A stretch of DNA of 64,000 nucleotides from Magnolia sinica (GCF_029962835.1 NC_080586.1:63372001-63436000), one strand, 5' to 3'. Positions 48,504 through 60,412 are shown, counted from the stretch's first letter. The notes: generated from the sequence alone by a model not told the origin. Translations and numbers: made by a program.

Positions 48504-48530
48504 ATGATATGATATGATATGATATGATAT
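47805..48530. repeat. AT microsatellites and duplicated flank in G
   Basis: AT-rich tracts at 47805-47890 and 48355-48375, and a third at 48470-48500 followed by seven 'gatat' units (48500-48530). The block 'gtgagggtgggccctacgtg' follows both the second and the third tract, so about 150 bp is duplicated. Confidence 0.8.
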
Positions 48531-48654
48531 GTGAGGGTGGGCCCTACGTGAGACTCACCTCTATCTTTTAATGCAGTAGGGTTGCACGTCAGTGAGCTCG
48601 GCAGGCCCTACAGGGATGTATGTGTTTTATCTACATGGTTGCTGTTTGGGTAGT

Positions 48655-48910
48655 GGGACCCACCATGATGCATGTGTTGTATCCATGTCGATCAATCATT
48701 TGTGAGATCACTTTACGGCATGGGAAAAAGACTGAGTCAGATCTAAAGTTCAGGTGAACCCCGCCATTTAAATAGTGGACCTTGACATACACCGTTCAAA
48801 CTTCTAAGGGCCATGGTAGTTTCCAATTAAGCTGATATTGTTTTCACTTCATTTATCTCTATGTTACTTATGAATAGGTTGGATCTCAAATATACATAAG
48901 GGTGGGCCCG
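48655..48910. repeat. Short inverted-repeat element in G, related to the foldback
   Basis: The left end, GGGACCCACCATGATGCATG, pairs with the right end, which reads GGGCCCACCCTTATGTATAT in reverse complement. About 255 bp. The middle has 'tttacggcatggg', as in the left arm of 44550-45061. Confidence 0.5.
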
Positions 48911-49439
48911 ATTTGATATACATGAGACTCATCGGTGCAGCCTATTTGATATACATGAAGTCCATTGGTGTAGCCCATATAATGCGGCCTACGTGATGTG
49001 GCCCACTTGACATAAGAGGCCCATATGATATATTTGAGGCCCAAGTGCGAGGCCCACCCATTGTGCATTCGAGGCCCGATAAGATGTATGTCGGCCCATA
49101 TGACGAGGCCTATGCGACGTAAGTGAGGCCCATCATGATTGTCTATGAGGCCATGGGGCCACTATATGTTTGGTCCTATGTAGGTCACTCCTTAGGAGCA
49201 ATGTTGGTTAAATGTCTACATTGATAGGCAACGATGGTTGGATGCCCATATTATGACCTTCCCTTAGGCCTTATTAGGCCCATTCTCATCATTCCCTCAG
49301 TGGTTTAACCGAAATAAGTAGGCCCCATTTGCCATAGACGGATGGCTCCGTGTTATCAGATTTGGTATAACCACGGCTGAGTGCCGATCTTTATACTATG
49401 ATTGATCGGCTGATCATCTATGGACCCCGCTTTGTTTAT

Positions 49440-50020
49440 CTACTGATTATCGGAACTGATTATCGACCCTGATTATCGGTGTCGATTATCGATGCTGATT
49501 ATCGGTGCTGATTGTCATGACCGATTTATCGATTCCGATTATTGACTGATTCTAATTGTCATGGCCGATTGCCGATTAACGATTGAGGCCGATTATCATA
49601 ACCGATTGTTGATTTCCAATTGACGTGACCGATTTGCCAATTCTGATTATCGATCGATTCCGATTGCCATGACTGATTTGCCGATTTTGATTATCGATCG
49701 ATTTCGATTGTCATGGCCGATTGCCAATTAGCGATCAAGGCCGTTTATCATGACCGATTGCCGATTTCGATTGACGTGATTGATTTGACGATTCCGATTA
49801 TTGATCAATTCTGATTGTTATGGCCGATTGCCGATTAGCGATCGAGGCCGATTATCGTGACTACTTGACGTGACCGATTTATCGATTCTGATTATCGATC
49901 GATTCCGATTGTCGTGACCGATTTGCCGATTTCGATTCTCAAGGCCGAGTATCGAGGCCGATTTCGTGTGTTGATTCCAATTATTGAGGCCGATTCCGAT
50001 TGTCGAGGCCCATTGCGATG
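49440..50020 (+). repeat. ATCGG-type minisatellite in G
   Basis: Reverse-complement form of the array at 22590-23215, with units such as 'ccgattatcg', 'ccgattgccg' and 'gcgatcgaggccg'. It shows that the array is an old, fixed part of this LTR family. Confidence 0.8.
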
Positions 50021-51962
50021 TATATTAGGCCCGTGGGAGTGGCCCATTGCGATGTATATTAGACCCGTGAGATGTGACCCACTTGATGTATATGTGGCCC
50101 ATGAGTAGGGCCCATCGCGAGGTATATTAAGCTCTTGAGTGAGGCCCATGGTATTGTATATTTAGCCCTGGTGTGAGGCCATGAGTCTACTGTATGTTAG
50201 GCTCTATATGGGCCATTCCTTGGGGGCAATATTGGTTAAATGTCCACATTGTCAAGGTTGATTGTCGATACCAGTTATTGATACTGATTATGAGTATGTG
50301 ATCGCATAGCATCATGATACATGCCCATACGTATCATCTGCATGTTTGTTATGAGATGTGGTTGACCATTGCATATGTCATTAGGTAAGTTGTTATGAGA
50401 CTCCCTGATAGGCGGATGTTATCTCACATAAGCGCACGATATGCGAAGGATTGGTGCCTGACTGGATTGTATGACTCATACATCTTACATTGTGTGTTGT
50501 GATTACTATACGACCTAACGACATCAGGGCCGTAGCCTCCACAGGCATATCGTGGATGGCCAGATGGGACACCGAAAATGTTTGGTTTAAGCATCGGGCT
50601 GCCATAGATGGCCCTCGGTGAAAATTCCTAAAACCCTATTGGTACCAGAGGATGCCCCAACGTCGAGACCAAGTGGATATATATGAGCGCCCGAGTGCTG
50701 GATACCAGGAGGTCGCGTCTCCCACTATGTCATGGTCGGTTGGGAGGGCGTGCGGCCTTACCCGCCCAAGGGAGTAGGCATAGCTAGGCTGAGTTTGACC
50801 AGCTCAAGGAATGGGTCCGCTATCGACGAGCCGGGTAGGTATTGGCAGACTACTGGCCAGGCGGATAGTGAGATCTCTTCCACTTACCTAGTTGTGCGCT
50901 TGATGGGGCGGCAGGTGGTGTGGAGTGTACTAGACCCCGGTGATGATCCCAAAGAGGAACTGTACTAATACGTGGACTTATTGAGCAGGAATTGCATACT
51001 CATTCATTCATTCATTCACTATCCACTCGGGCTGGTGGCGCGTAACTAATTGTTACGTGTACCTTCGCATGGTCAGGATTTCAGTTGGGCGCGCGACTAA
51101 GTTGAGATCAGGAGTTTACCACATTGAGTCTGACTATCTAAATTCAGATATGAGACTAGTTTGGATAGAAGTCCTTGTGGTGGACCCTGTAGCCTGTGAT
51201 ACTACATATTATCATCCCGACTTCACACTCCAGCATGGTCATTCCATTCGCACCGCATACTTCATTACATCCCCGATATATGGCATTTTGGGTTACTGTG
51301 TTTCTGCATTTATTTGGTCTAGGTACGGCTGACGGTATTCGTGAACTAATCAGGAATTGTATATTGTATTGCATCTACGACATCTGATATTTGGCTCTTT
51401 AGGACTCCTTATTTGCATAGCTGATCTGTATTGCGTACTCTGATATTGTTTGACTCATGGACTTGTCGGTATTTCAGCTTTACTTTTATATCATATGATT
51501 CATGATCTTATCACTACTTTTTTATTATATGATTGTGGCATTGTGTTAAATACTTGGCACTTACCTTACACACACTTTCACCACCTTCTAAGCTTTCTAT
51601 AAGCTTATGCACGATGGATGCGTGCAGGTAGCGTTAGGTCGCAGCAGTGTTGAGCTTGGAGCATGCAGCGGACTTCTGGAGCTTTGATTTTTTTAACATA
51701 TGTATTTCCCTTTCAGCACTGTATTCAAATGTTTATATTAGTGGATATGTGATGATGATGTTGCCTTTATGACTTGGGTATACTTGTGGTTATGCTTCTT
51801 ACGAGTAAAATGTACATTGAAAAATTCTTCTTATAGGATCCCAGGATCGGAACCTGGCATATGGGCGCTGGGAGCCGAGAATGGGGTACTATGGAGGCTG
51901 TCGGCACCAGATTCGGTGATCGGGATTCCTGTGAATCCGATTTTCGGGTTTGGGGCGTGACA

Positions 51963-53891
51963 TCTAGCGCCTATTATTGTCAAATTTTGTAGTGCCAAAA
52001 CCTCTTGGAATCTATGTCATGTGTAGTGCATCTACATATTCAAGATAAGGCATCTCATGTACAACGACAAAGGTCTTTACCTCAAGAACTTCAAATGCAA
52101 GGTTACATGTTCAAGTTCAAGTACAACACCAAGTGTGATTTCAATCTTTCAAGCTTTAAAGTTCAAGTTTTCAAAGCTTCGTCCAAGTTAAGACAAAATT
52201 TCTTTACTTTGATCTATAAGCTCAAGCTTCATTGTATTACAAATTTAAACTTCAGAAGTCTCAAGCTCAAGATTCATCATATGATAAGTTAACAAGCTTC
52301 GTGAACTTTAAAGAACATCTATCAACTGAAGCAAAAGAAGATTCAAAGTTCATACATTACTTACAAGGTATGAATGATCCTAGATTGACCATAGGGTAGG
52401 TCATTTTGAATATATAATTTAAATTGGGTAACTTTTTAAGTGCATTGACTGTTTCTTGACTAGTCCTAGTACTGGCTCGACCAATCCAAGAATTCCTCGA
52501 CCAGTCCTAAGTTTGTTACTGATTTTCAGAAATTTTTGTTAAAGCCTCGACCAGTCCTGGAGACTGCTCGATAGGTCGTATGAACAGTACTCAACCTGTG
52601 CTCGACCAGTCCTGCAGACTCGACTCAAAGTCCAGCAACTAAATTGAGTTCCACACGACCAGTCGTGGATAGGACTCGACCAGTTGTAGAGGCTACTCGA
52701 CTGATCGAGCAGACCCTATGACCAGTCGTGGAACAACCTTATCTTATCACGCCTAAACTTTCAAAAGTTTGTTGGTCCTACGACCAGTCGTGCCGACCTC
52801 AAGACCAGTCGAGAGTGCGATTTCTACAATTATAAATAGAGCACGAATTTCAGAGTTTTATATCCAATTCAATTTAAATCAATACGCCACTCTGAGAGAT
52901 AAGTTAGTGATATTCTTAAGCTATTTAGTGCTCATTTTATATTCTCTTTAATTAGCTTTTTGCATTTGATTTTGTATTTTGCATTCCAATTTTATTTGAA
53001 AGAGGGATTGAGGTATTCCCGTTTCTTAGAATCAAAATCAAATCAAGCTAGCCCAAGGTGTTTTAATTTAAAATCTATTTAGAACCTAGAACCATTTTAT
53101 AAGACAATGTGAACATTAAACTTCTACTCCGATTTGGTTCTACCGAGCTGCAGCAAAAGGAGAATATCCAGATAAGTATTTTACAGTTTTGTAAATTCAT
53201 TATTTTAGTTTCATTGAGATTGTGCCAGAAAAATCTCTTTTTTTTCGTTTGTCTGAGGTGATCCAGAAAACTCAGAGTGTGGGGTTGAATTGTGTAAGCC
53301 CCTTAAAAGACACAATTGTGAGGGTTTTAGGTGAACCTAGAAAAACATATTTTCATAGTGAACGCTAATATCCACTGTGTGAGGATATTAGGAGTAGAGT
53401 AGCTGTGTGGCTGTTTTTCTAAACAGTTGGTGTACACATAAGCGAACTACTATAATTTCTGGTCTTGTGGTTGATTGATTATTTCTTTTCGTGGATGTTT
53501 GTAATTTCCCTTTTTGCATTTGTTGAGAATGCTGCAATTTTTTTATACAAGTGTGAGAATGTTGTAATAGCTTAGTTATTTCCTTTATTATTTATTTCTA
53601 TATTCCTCTATATTAGTTTGAGTTTTTTGATACACAGACCATTTTAGAAATCAGGTTGTCCTACCATAAACCTTTGGTTTTTGGTGTAAGGATGTCCTTA
53701 GAACAACATCTATATCAACCTCTCAATACTTGTACTCTTGAGGTTGTATTTAATTTCAGCATTGTGAGATTTTTTATTACTATCAGTATTTATATTTGTT
53801 TAAATTCCGTTATTAATTTTTTAACTTGGCACAGTCCTATTCACCCCTCCCCCCCCCCCCCCCTCTATGACTTAATAGCTCAGCCTTTTCA
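51963..53891 (+). mobile_element. 5' LTR of F, main part
   Basis: Continues the LTR after G. It contains a palindrome cluster at 52450-52815 (best: CACGACCAGTCGTG at 52674-52687), TATAAATA at 52831-52838, and the end block 'cacagtcctattcacccc' with a C-run of 15 at about 53850-53864 that is much shorter in the 3' LTR (62345). It ends CCTTTTCA at 53891. Confidence 0.88.
52450..52838 (+). promoter_or_regulatory. Palindrome cluster and TATA box of the F 5' LTR
   Basis: About a dozen copies or halves of CTCGACCAGTC(C/G)TGG. The last is about 16 bases upstream of TATAAATA. The 3' LTR has the same at 60915-61324. Confidence 0.6.
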
Positions 53892-53893
53892 AG

Positions 53894-53905
53894 TGGTATC
53901 AGAGC
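53894..53905 (+). promoter_or_regulatory. Primer-binding site of F, initiator tRNA-Met
   Basis: TGGTATCAGAGC, two bases after the LTR end. Confidence 0.9.
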
Positions 53906-53975
53906 CTAATAGCTCGTTTTAATTGTTATTTCTTTTAGATTAATTTCCTGAGCTAATCGATCTGAGCTTTGTAAG

Positions 53976-55575
53976 ATGTTAAATTTTGATAGTCTTTCAG
54001 TCACTAGGCTTCCACCATTTGATGGCTCCAACAATGCCTATTGGAAAGCCAGAATGAGGATTTTCTTAAAATCCATGGATGAGAGCGTGTGGCAAGCCAC
54101 AGTGACTAATTGGACCCCTCCTACCACTGAAGTAACTGGTACCGATGAATTCAAAACTAAGAAAGTCACACCTTATTTTTCTAAGACCACTCTTCAGAAA
54201 AGTGAGAGTAATGCCAATGCAAAGGCTCTAAATGCAATCACTTGCACACTATCACCGGATGAATTCAAGAGAATTATTTCCTGTGATACTGTAAAGCAAG
54301 CCTGGGATATTTTAAAAATGACACACGAGGGAACAACAATTGTCAAGAAATCCAAAGTCCAAATCCTCACAACTAAATTTGAGGAAATACGTATGGAAGA
54401 AAGTGAAACTTTCATGGACTTCTATACAAGACTAAATGACATTGTTAACTCTATGTGGGGTCTCGGTGATAGAATCCCAGAAAGCAAAGTCTGTACAAAG
54501 ATACTGCGCTCACTACTTGAACGGTTCAATTCAAAGGTGACGACGATCCAGGAACTTCGTGATATGGATAATATGAGGGTAGAAGAATTAGTTGGCTCTT
54601 TACAGGCTTATGAGTTAACTTTTAAAGCTCCTAAAGGTAAATCAATTGCTCTTAAATCTTCTAAATGTATTTCTCAAGAAAATAGTAGTAATTCTAATTT
54701 AAAAATTTCTGAAGATGATATGACCCTTTTAGCTAAAAAGTTTTATAAGATTTTCAAAAGTAAAAAGAAGGTTGATTTTTAAAAACCTAATGAAAAGAAA
54801 AGATCTAAATCCAAAACTTGAAAATCTTTAAAAGACAGTCAATGTTACAACTGTCATGAATATGGGCATCTAGCAAACAAGTATCCTAAAAAGGACAAAC
54901 CTAAAAAGAAAGGTATGTTGGCTACTTGGGATGAATCTTCCAGCTCTGAAGCCTCTTCTGAATCAGAAGATTCTGAAACCGAGTCGGGTAATGAAGTCAA
55001 AGCCCTTATGACTCTACTCAAGTTCACTTTTTTAGATTATGATGATTCAACTAGTGAAGAAAATCTGAATAATGATCATAAAAATGAAGAAGATCTATAA
55101 GATGCTTATAATGCCATTTACAAGGAGAGTTGTAAAATTGTTGTTAAACTTAAACTTCAGAAAGAGAAGTTTTCAAAACTTAAAGAAAATTTTGATTCTC
55201 TTGTTTTAGAAAAATCTCATATTTTATACTATTTTGAAAAAACTAAGGGCGACTTAGATTTCAAAACCTCTCAAGTTGAAAACTTAAAATCTGAAAACGA
55301 AAAGCTAAAACTTGAAGTCTCTTCAATCTTGAGTTTAAAATACACTTGGAAGTATGCCCAAGGTGATCTTAAGTTAGAAAAACTATTATCCGGGTCCAGA
55401 AAATATGACGACTGATCTGGATTGAGCTACGACAAAAGTATTCCTCCCAAACATAAGAATACTCCTCCTAAGTTTATGAAAGGAGAGTCTTCAAACTCAA
55501 AAGGGAAAAGTCTAAATCAAACTTATCCTAAAAATGCTAAAACTTCTCAATCCTTAAAACCTCCCTTTATTTGAG
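53976..55575 (+). pseudogene. Gag of Sirevirus-like element F
   Basis: An ATG 85 bases after the LTR opens a 268-codon frame: LPPFDGSNNAYWKARMRIFL (copia gag N-terminus), then NAITCTLSPDEFKRI, VKQAWDILKMTHEGT and ETFMDFYTRLNDIVNS (UBN2-type core). After one stop at 54780 comes CYNCHEYGHLANKYP, a CCHC knuckle whose last Cys is Tyr. An acidic Ser/Glu tract (54915-55098) and a Lys/Glu/Leu coiled-coil-like segment to about 55400 follow. Such a long C-terminal gag extension is typical of Sireviruses. It is only lightly damaged in its first half. Confidence 0.87.
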
Positions 55576-55699
55576 AATGTTTTATATGTAGAAGGGTTAA
55601 AACACAACTTATTAAGCATTTTTCAAATATGCGATAATAATCATAACGTAAAATTTACTTACTTAAGTGTGAAATTTTAAATAAAAATGGTTCTATAAT
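55576..55699 (+). other. Deleted protease region of F
   Basis: Only about 125-160 bp separate the gag tail from GAG-pre-integrase, where a copia protease (with a DSG motif as in Y at about 3270) is expected. No such motif is seen. It is read as an internal deletion or extreme decay. Confidence 0.6.
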
Positions 55700-56470
55700 A
55701 TAAACTGGTCACAGAACATCTGAAAATTGCTTCAGTGTGAGTGATTCAAGCTCATCTAATCTATCGTGCTACATGGTCCATACTGATGAGACAGAATTAT
55801 GGCATAAGTGCCTAGGGCATGTACACCACCGCAACTTATATAGATTGAGCAAAAGAGAGTTAGTAAGAGGCCTACCCAAAATACAAAAAATAGATAAAAT
55901 ATGTGGCGAATGTCAGATTGGCAAGCAAACAAGGAGTTCTCACAAAAAGGTGGACTCCAATGCCGCATCTAAACCACTCGAACTCCTTCATATGGATCTT
56001 ATTGAACCAACCAGAACGGAGAGTAGAGGGGGCAAGAAGTATATACTGGTAATTGTTGATGACTTTATCAGATATACGTGGGTAGTCTTCTTAAGAGACA
56101 AGTCAGAAACTCTCGATGAAGTAAAAAGGGTACTTAGATGTATCTAAACGGAAAAAAGATCTCAAGTCTGTATGATCTGTAGTGATCATAGATCAGAATT
56201 TAAGAATAGCAATTTTAAGAAGTTTCATAGTGATCAAGGAATATCACATGAATTCTCTATGCCCAAAACACCACAACAAAATGATTTAGTAGAAAGAAAA
56301 AATAAAGTGCTTCAAGAAATGGCAAATGTAATGTTAAATAGTATGAAGCTTTCTAAAAATCTTTAGGCCGAAGCCATAAATACTGCGTGTTATATAATTA
56401 ACCGCGTTTATACTAGAAAATCAAATAGTAAAATGGCTTATGAAATGTGGTTTGATAAGAAGCCTACTGT
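55700..56470 (+). pseudogene. GAG-pre-integrase and integrase of F
   Basis: The zinc-binding region is LWHKCLGHVHHRNLYRL and then CGECQIGK. The DDE core has LHMDLIEPTRTES (Asp), VIVDDFIRYTWVVFLRDK, CSDHRSEFKN (Asp) and TPQQNDLVERKNK (Glu). After one stop at 56364 it continues AEAINTACYIINRVYTRK and ends near AYEMWFDKKPTVKYFRVF. All three catalytic acids are kept; the usual QNG is QND. Stops at 56145 and 56364. Confidence 0.88.
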
Positions 56471-57545
56471 CAAATACTTTCGAGTTTTTAGCAGCAAGAG
56501 CTACATTTTACGTGACCAAAATAAATATAGGTAAATTTGACACCAAAAGTGATGAAGGCGTATTTTTAGGGTACGCTCTGAATAGTCGAGTGTATCGAGT
56601 TCTTAATAAGAGGACTGGTGTTATTCAAGAGTCCATCAATGTGGTTATTGACAATCACTTAAATAAACTTGTCTCAAGTTCAAAAAATGATGAAGTACTT
56701 CTAATTGATAAACCAGACTCTTCATCAAGACAACATAACACTAAACTGAGGACTGTTAAAGGCCATCCAACTAATCAGATTCTTGAAAACCCTCTCACTG
56801 GTGTGCGCACTCATAAACAGTTAAAAGATATGTGTAATTACGTATGCTTTACATCTCATATAGAACCATCTAACGCAAAAGAAGCTCTTACTGACGAAAA
56901 CTGGATAGTGGCGATGCAAGAAGAGCTCAATCAATTTGTTAAAAATGATGTTTGGTACTTAGTTCCTAGACCGTAAGATAAACATATTATCAGAATAAAA
57001 TGTATTTTCAAAAATAAGTCTGATGAACTTGGTAATATCATTAAAAACATGGCTAGGCTGGTTGTACAGGGGTACACTCAAATTGAAGGCATCGATTATG
57101 ATGAAACCTTTGCCTCAGTAGCTCGTCTTGAATCAATTAGACTATTTATATCCATTGCATGCTTTAGAAAGTTCAAAATATACCAAATGGATGTAAAGAG
57201 TGTTTTCTTAAATGGCGATTTGCATGAAGAAGTGTATGTTGAACAACCAACGGGTTTTGAAGACCCTAAGAATACTGATCATGTCTATCACCTAAAAAAA
57301 AGCTCTCTACGGTTTAAGACAAGCTCCCAGGGCATGGTATGAAAAGTTGACTAAGTTTTTGCTTTGTCATAATTTTCTAATGGGAAGTGTTGATAAGACT
57401 CTATTTGTTAAGAAACATAATGATGACATTTTAATAATACAAATTTATGTTAATGATATAATTTATGGATCTACCTATGCTAACATGATTGTTGAGTTTG
57501 TAGATCTTATGAAATCTAAATTTGAAATGAGCATGGCTAGAGAAT
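56471..57545 (+). pseudogene. Integrase tail and reverse transcriptase of F
   Basis: A 178-codon frame (56440-56976) gives FDTKSDEGVFLGYALNSRVYRV (integrase C-terminal part), a linker, and EALTDENWIVAMQEELNQF (start of RT). Then follow [49 protein letters not shown], the [12 protein letters not shown] block after a frameshift at about 57300, and the catalytic motif as YVND (57446-57457; YVDD expected, GAT to AAT). The enzyme would be inactive. Confidence 0.88.
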
Positions 57546-58391
57546 AGAATTATTTTTTAGGGTTGTAAGTTAAACAGCAACCTGATAGTTTCTTTATCTC
57601 TCAAACCAAATATGCTCTGAACTTAGTTAAAAAGTTGAGATTTGAGAATGGGAAAAATTTTGATACTCCTATGAGTACTAATTTAACACTCCCAAAGGAC
57701 TCTACAGGTAAGAGAGTGGATCCTAAATTGTATCGGAGTATGATAGGTAGTTTGTTGTATTTAACTGCGAGCCAACTTGATATTGCATGTAGTATAGGGA
57801 TTTGCGTTAGATATCAATCTGACCCTAAAGAGTCACATTTAACTGCTGTTAAGTAGATTATGCGATATGATGCAAGTTCAGCAAATCTAGGTCTTTGGTA
57901 TCCACATTATACTAGTGTTCAATTAGCTAGTTACACTGATGCTAATTAGGTTGGTTACATTAATGATAGGAAATCAACCAGTGGTAGTTGTTTCTATGTT
58001 GGGAACTATTTAGTTTCTTTGTAAAGTTTTTAAAAAAAGTTCCTTATCGCTCTCAACTGCTGAGGCTGAATACATTGCAGCAAGTAATTCATGTACTCAA
58101 CTTGTATTGATGAAAAGAATGTTAAGCGATTATGGAATTGCATAGGACTCTATGGTTCTATATTGTGATAATTCTAGTGCTATTAATATATCTAAAAATT
58201 CCATTTAGCATTCACAAACCAAGCAGATTGACATTAGATATCACTACATTCTTGAATTAGTGGAAGAAAAGACAATTTCTTTGGAATATATTCCGACCGA
58301 GTCTCAACTTGCTAACATATTCACAAAATCGCTTTACAAAAGCAGGTTTGCTAAATTGAAATTTGATTTTGGTATGTTTAATTTGAATTGA
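57546..58391 (+). pseudogene. RNase H of F
   Basis: Reads RFENGKNFDTPMSTNL, YRSMIGSLLYLTASQLDI and then YTDAN, DRKSTSGSCFYVGN, AEYIAASNSCTQL, LYCDNSSAINISKN and SLEYIPTESQLANIFTKSL, ending FGMFNLN with a TGA at 58389. These are the standard copia RNase H blocks. At least six stops, mostly at former Trp or Gln codons. Confidence 0.85.
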
Positions 58392-58846
58392 TAAATTACG
58401 TATTTCTGTATCATAATGTATATATTTGTTAGTTTAAATGTTTAAATTTCAAAATTTTATGAATATTGCATATTTTGGGTTGTGCACGACCAGTCGATTG
58501 CATACTCGACCAGTCGTGGCACAACCGGTCGAGCATGTACTCGACCAGCCATGTAGTGTGAGTTAGTGCTTTATTTGAGGGAAAAACTCCTTTTTTCTTC
58601 ATTTTGGGTTTCTTCTCCAACGGGTCCTAGGTCGACCGGTCGAACCCATCTCCTATTTCTTCAAGGTTAGTACTTTGTTTTCGTTTTCCTTATAGATTCA
58701 ATTTCTTAACACCCCTTTTTATCATTAGTGTGATTTATTTTTTGATTCATAGTGATTTTTGGGGTTTTCTTCTCAAAAATCTAATCTAGTGAAAACTCAC
58801 TCTACTTCTTTTGCAATCTCTTTGTTCTTTGATTTCTTTGTTGCAA
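58392..58846 (+). promoter_or_regulatory. Spacer before ORF3 with its own palindrome group
   Basis: At 58480-58640 are CGACCAGTCG, CTCGACCAGTCGTGG, ACCGGTCGAG, CTCGACCAGCC and GTCGACCGGTCGA, the same palindrome as in the LTR promoter. The spacer otherwise is T-rich with no reading frame. It may drive or control ORF3; this is inference. Confidence 0.45.
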
Positions 58847-59929
58847 ATGGAAGGTAGATCTAGAAAGAAAAGTTCTCATGGTCCTTCAACTTCTAGGTCA
58901 ACTCCTATCACAGTGCGCCACCTTCGGTCACCCGAAAATGATCCATCTTATGTGCGGGATATTAGGTTACGCCATATTATAGTTAAACGACCTATTCATG
59001 TTGATCATCTAGCTCCGTTTGATATCCTTCCTCTCCTCCAATCTGTAAGATGGGATGACATTCTACATCGGGGTGGGTCGGCATACCGATCCATTGCGTA
59101 AGCTATGTATGCATGTATTTTTTATTTTTCTACTGAAAATCTGACGTTCATTATTGCAACTAGAGAAGGTTTTGTTGAAATAGACCAACATCTTATTTCT
59201 GGTCTAATGGACATACCTGTCAATGATGAAGGTATTCCCATTAGCACTCTAGTGGCAAAACCATCTGAATCTGAGAAGCGTATGCTTACTAGAGTTTTGT
59301 GCAATATAAATGCGGAATGGAGTACTAATGGAAATGTGCTTGCCTCAAAGTATTTGTTACCCAGATACAAAGTCCTTCATAGGATATTCATTTCCAATGT
59401 TTATCCTCGTTCTGATAACAAAACCAAACTCACTACTTTCATGGTTCAGATTCTTCATTCCATCATATCTGGTACCTTTGATTGTTTTCCTTCTTTGATT
59501 TGTCATTGCATCATTCAATTCCGTCTTCATCAAGGACACAGTGACATTCCCTTCGCCTATCTTATGACTGTGTTGGCTACCCAAATTTTAGTAGTTATGC
59601 CTGTTGGAGAAGCTCCGATTCAACACCTAATCTTCAACAATTCCAATATAAACAAAATGAATTTGAGGTTGGCCGCAGGCCAAGTGAATGTGGGTGTTGG
59701 TGGAGCTGATGCTGCAAATGAAGAAGTAGGTGATTTACCACCCGATGACACCATTATGGATGATATTTTTGATGAGATCGAATCTGATTCAGTAGATGAT
59801 CTTGATTATCAGTCATCTGACTTTGATGCGCGGTTGCGCTCACTTAAGGAGAAGGTAGAAAACATAAATGTGTCCCATGATTTGCAATTCAAATATATGG
59901 GTAAATATTTTAGGCGCCTTAACAAGTGA
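58847..59929 (+). pseudogene. Extra ORF (ORF3) of F between RNase H and the 3' LTR
   Basis: An ATG at 58847 (MEGRSRKKSS) opens about 360 codons with one in-frame TAA at 59099-59101. N-terminus: basic and Ser-rich. Middle (residues about 85-230): LTFIIATREGFVEIDQHLIS, LPRYKVLHRIFISNVYPRSD, LHSIISGTFDCFPSLICHCI and FAYLMTVLATQILV. The pattern resembles the uncharacterised 'putative plant transposon protein' domain (Pfam Transposase_32 type), recognised by eye only. C-terminus: acidic with a short coiled-coil-like end. No signal peptide or membrane segment is evident, so nothing supports an envelope role. It is the least damaged frame in the window. Function unknown. Confidence 0.65.
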
Positions 59930-60194
59930 CTTCATCAACTTGATCCTACCGTACCTGCTTCTTCTTCAGGTTCTGATTAGTATTTGTTTATCTGGTTTGT
60001 AATAACTTTTATGATACTTGACTTTCTTTTGTTTTATGGGTTGAACTTGGTTGAACTTGGTTAAACATGGTTAATCATGCTTGAACAATACTTGTTTTAA
60101 TATGTTGATCATTTATTCCTCATTACTCTTCTTATTCTTCCTTATTTATCCACTTTTTATTCCTTTTGTTAGTTCCTTTCTTTGTCATATTGTG
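59930..60194 (+). other. Non-coding 3' part of F
   Basis: T-rich, with short direct repeats ('ggttgaacttggttgaactt', 60041-60065). No gene. Confidence 0.6.
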
Positions 60195-60411
60195 ACAAAA
60201 GGGGGGAGAATTTTATCATGCTTGTGATATGTGGCATGTGGATTGTGGATAGGTATACATTTTTTTTTATGTCAGGGGGAGTAAGTAGTTTTGTTGGGGG
60301 AGTAGATGCGAATTGTTGTGACCTATTGATAATTGGTGCATGATTCTTTATTGTGCGTATAATGCTTATGTTATGAAGTGTGTTTTGTCACTAATTTGAC
60401 AAAGGAGGAGA
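60195..60411 (+). promoter_or_regulatory. Multiple polypurine tracts of F
   Basis: ACAAAAGGGGGGAGAA at 60195-60210, AGGGGGAGTAAG at 60274-60285, GGGGGAG at 60296-60302, and the LTR-proximal AAAGGAGGAGA at 60401-60411. Several tracts before the 3' LTR are, as I recall, a Sirevirus hallmark. Confidence 0.7.
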
Positions 60412-60412
60412 T

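Larger units (their letters stand above)
46694..51962 (+). mobile_element. Solo LTR G of the E family, opposite orientation
   Basis: 5269 bp. It ends CGGGTTTGGGGCGTGACA at 51962, exactly the E LTR end. It starts TATAAGACCT at 46694 (compare TGTAAGACCC, TG to TA). Flanks TCTTG (46689-46693) and TCTAG (51963-51967) are a 4-of-5 target duplication, and joining them restores the F LTR sequence. It has no interior or second LTR. It shares with E the ATCGG array, the TGGGCC array and the block 'ggcagcccgatgc', but carries extra TC and AT microsatellites. It is diverged enough to be a distinct subfamily. Confidence 0.85.

Noticed and set aside
53656..53922. Parallel frames of 88-95 codons in both F LTRs (also 62157-62444)
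   Set aside because: They lie at the LTR 3' end upstream of the primer site and differ by C-run length; similarity only reflects that they are LTR copies.
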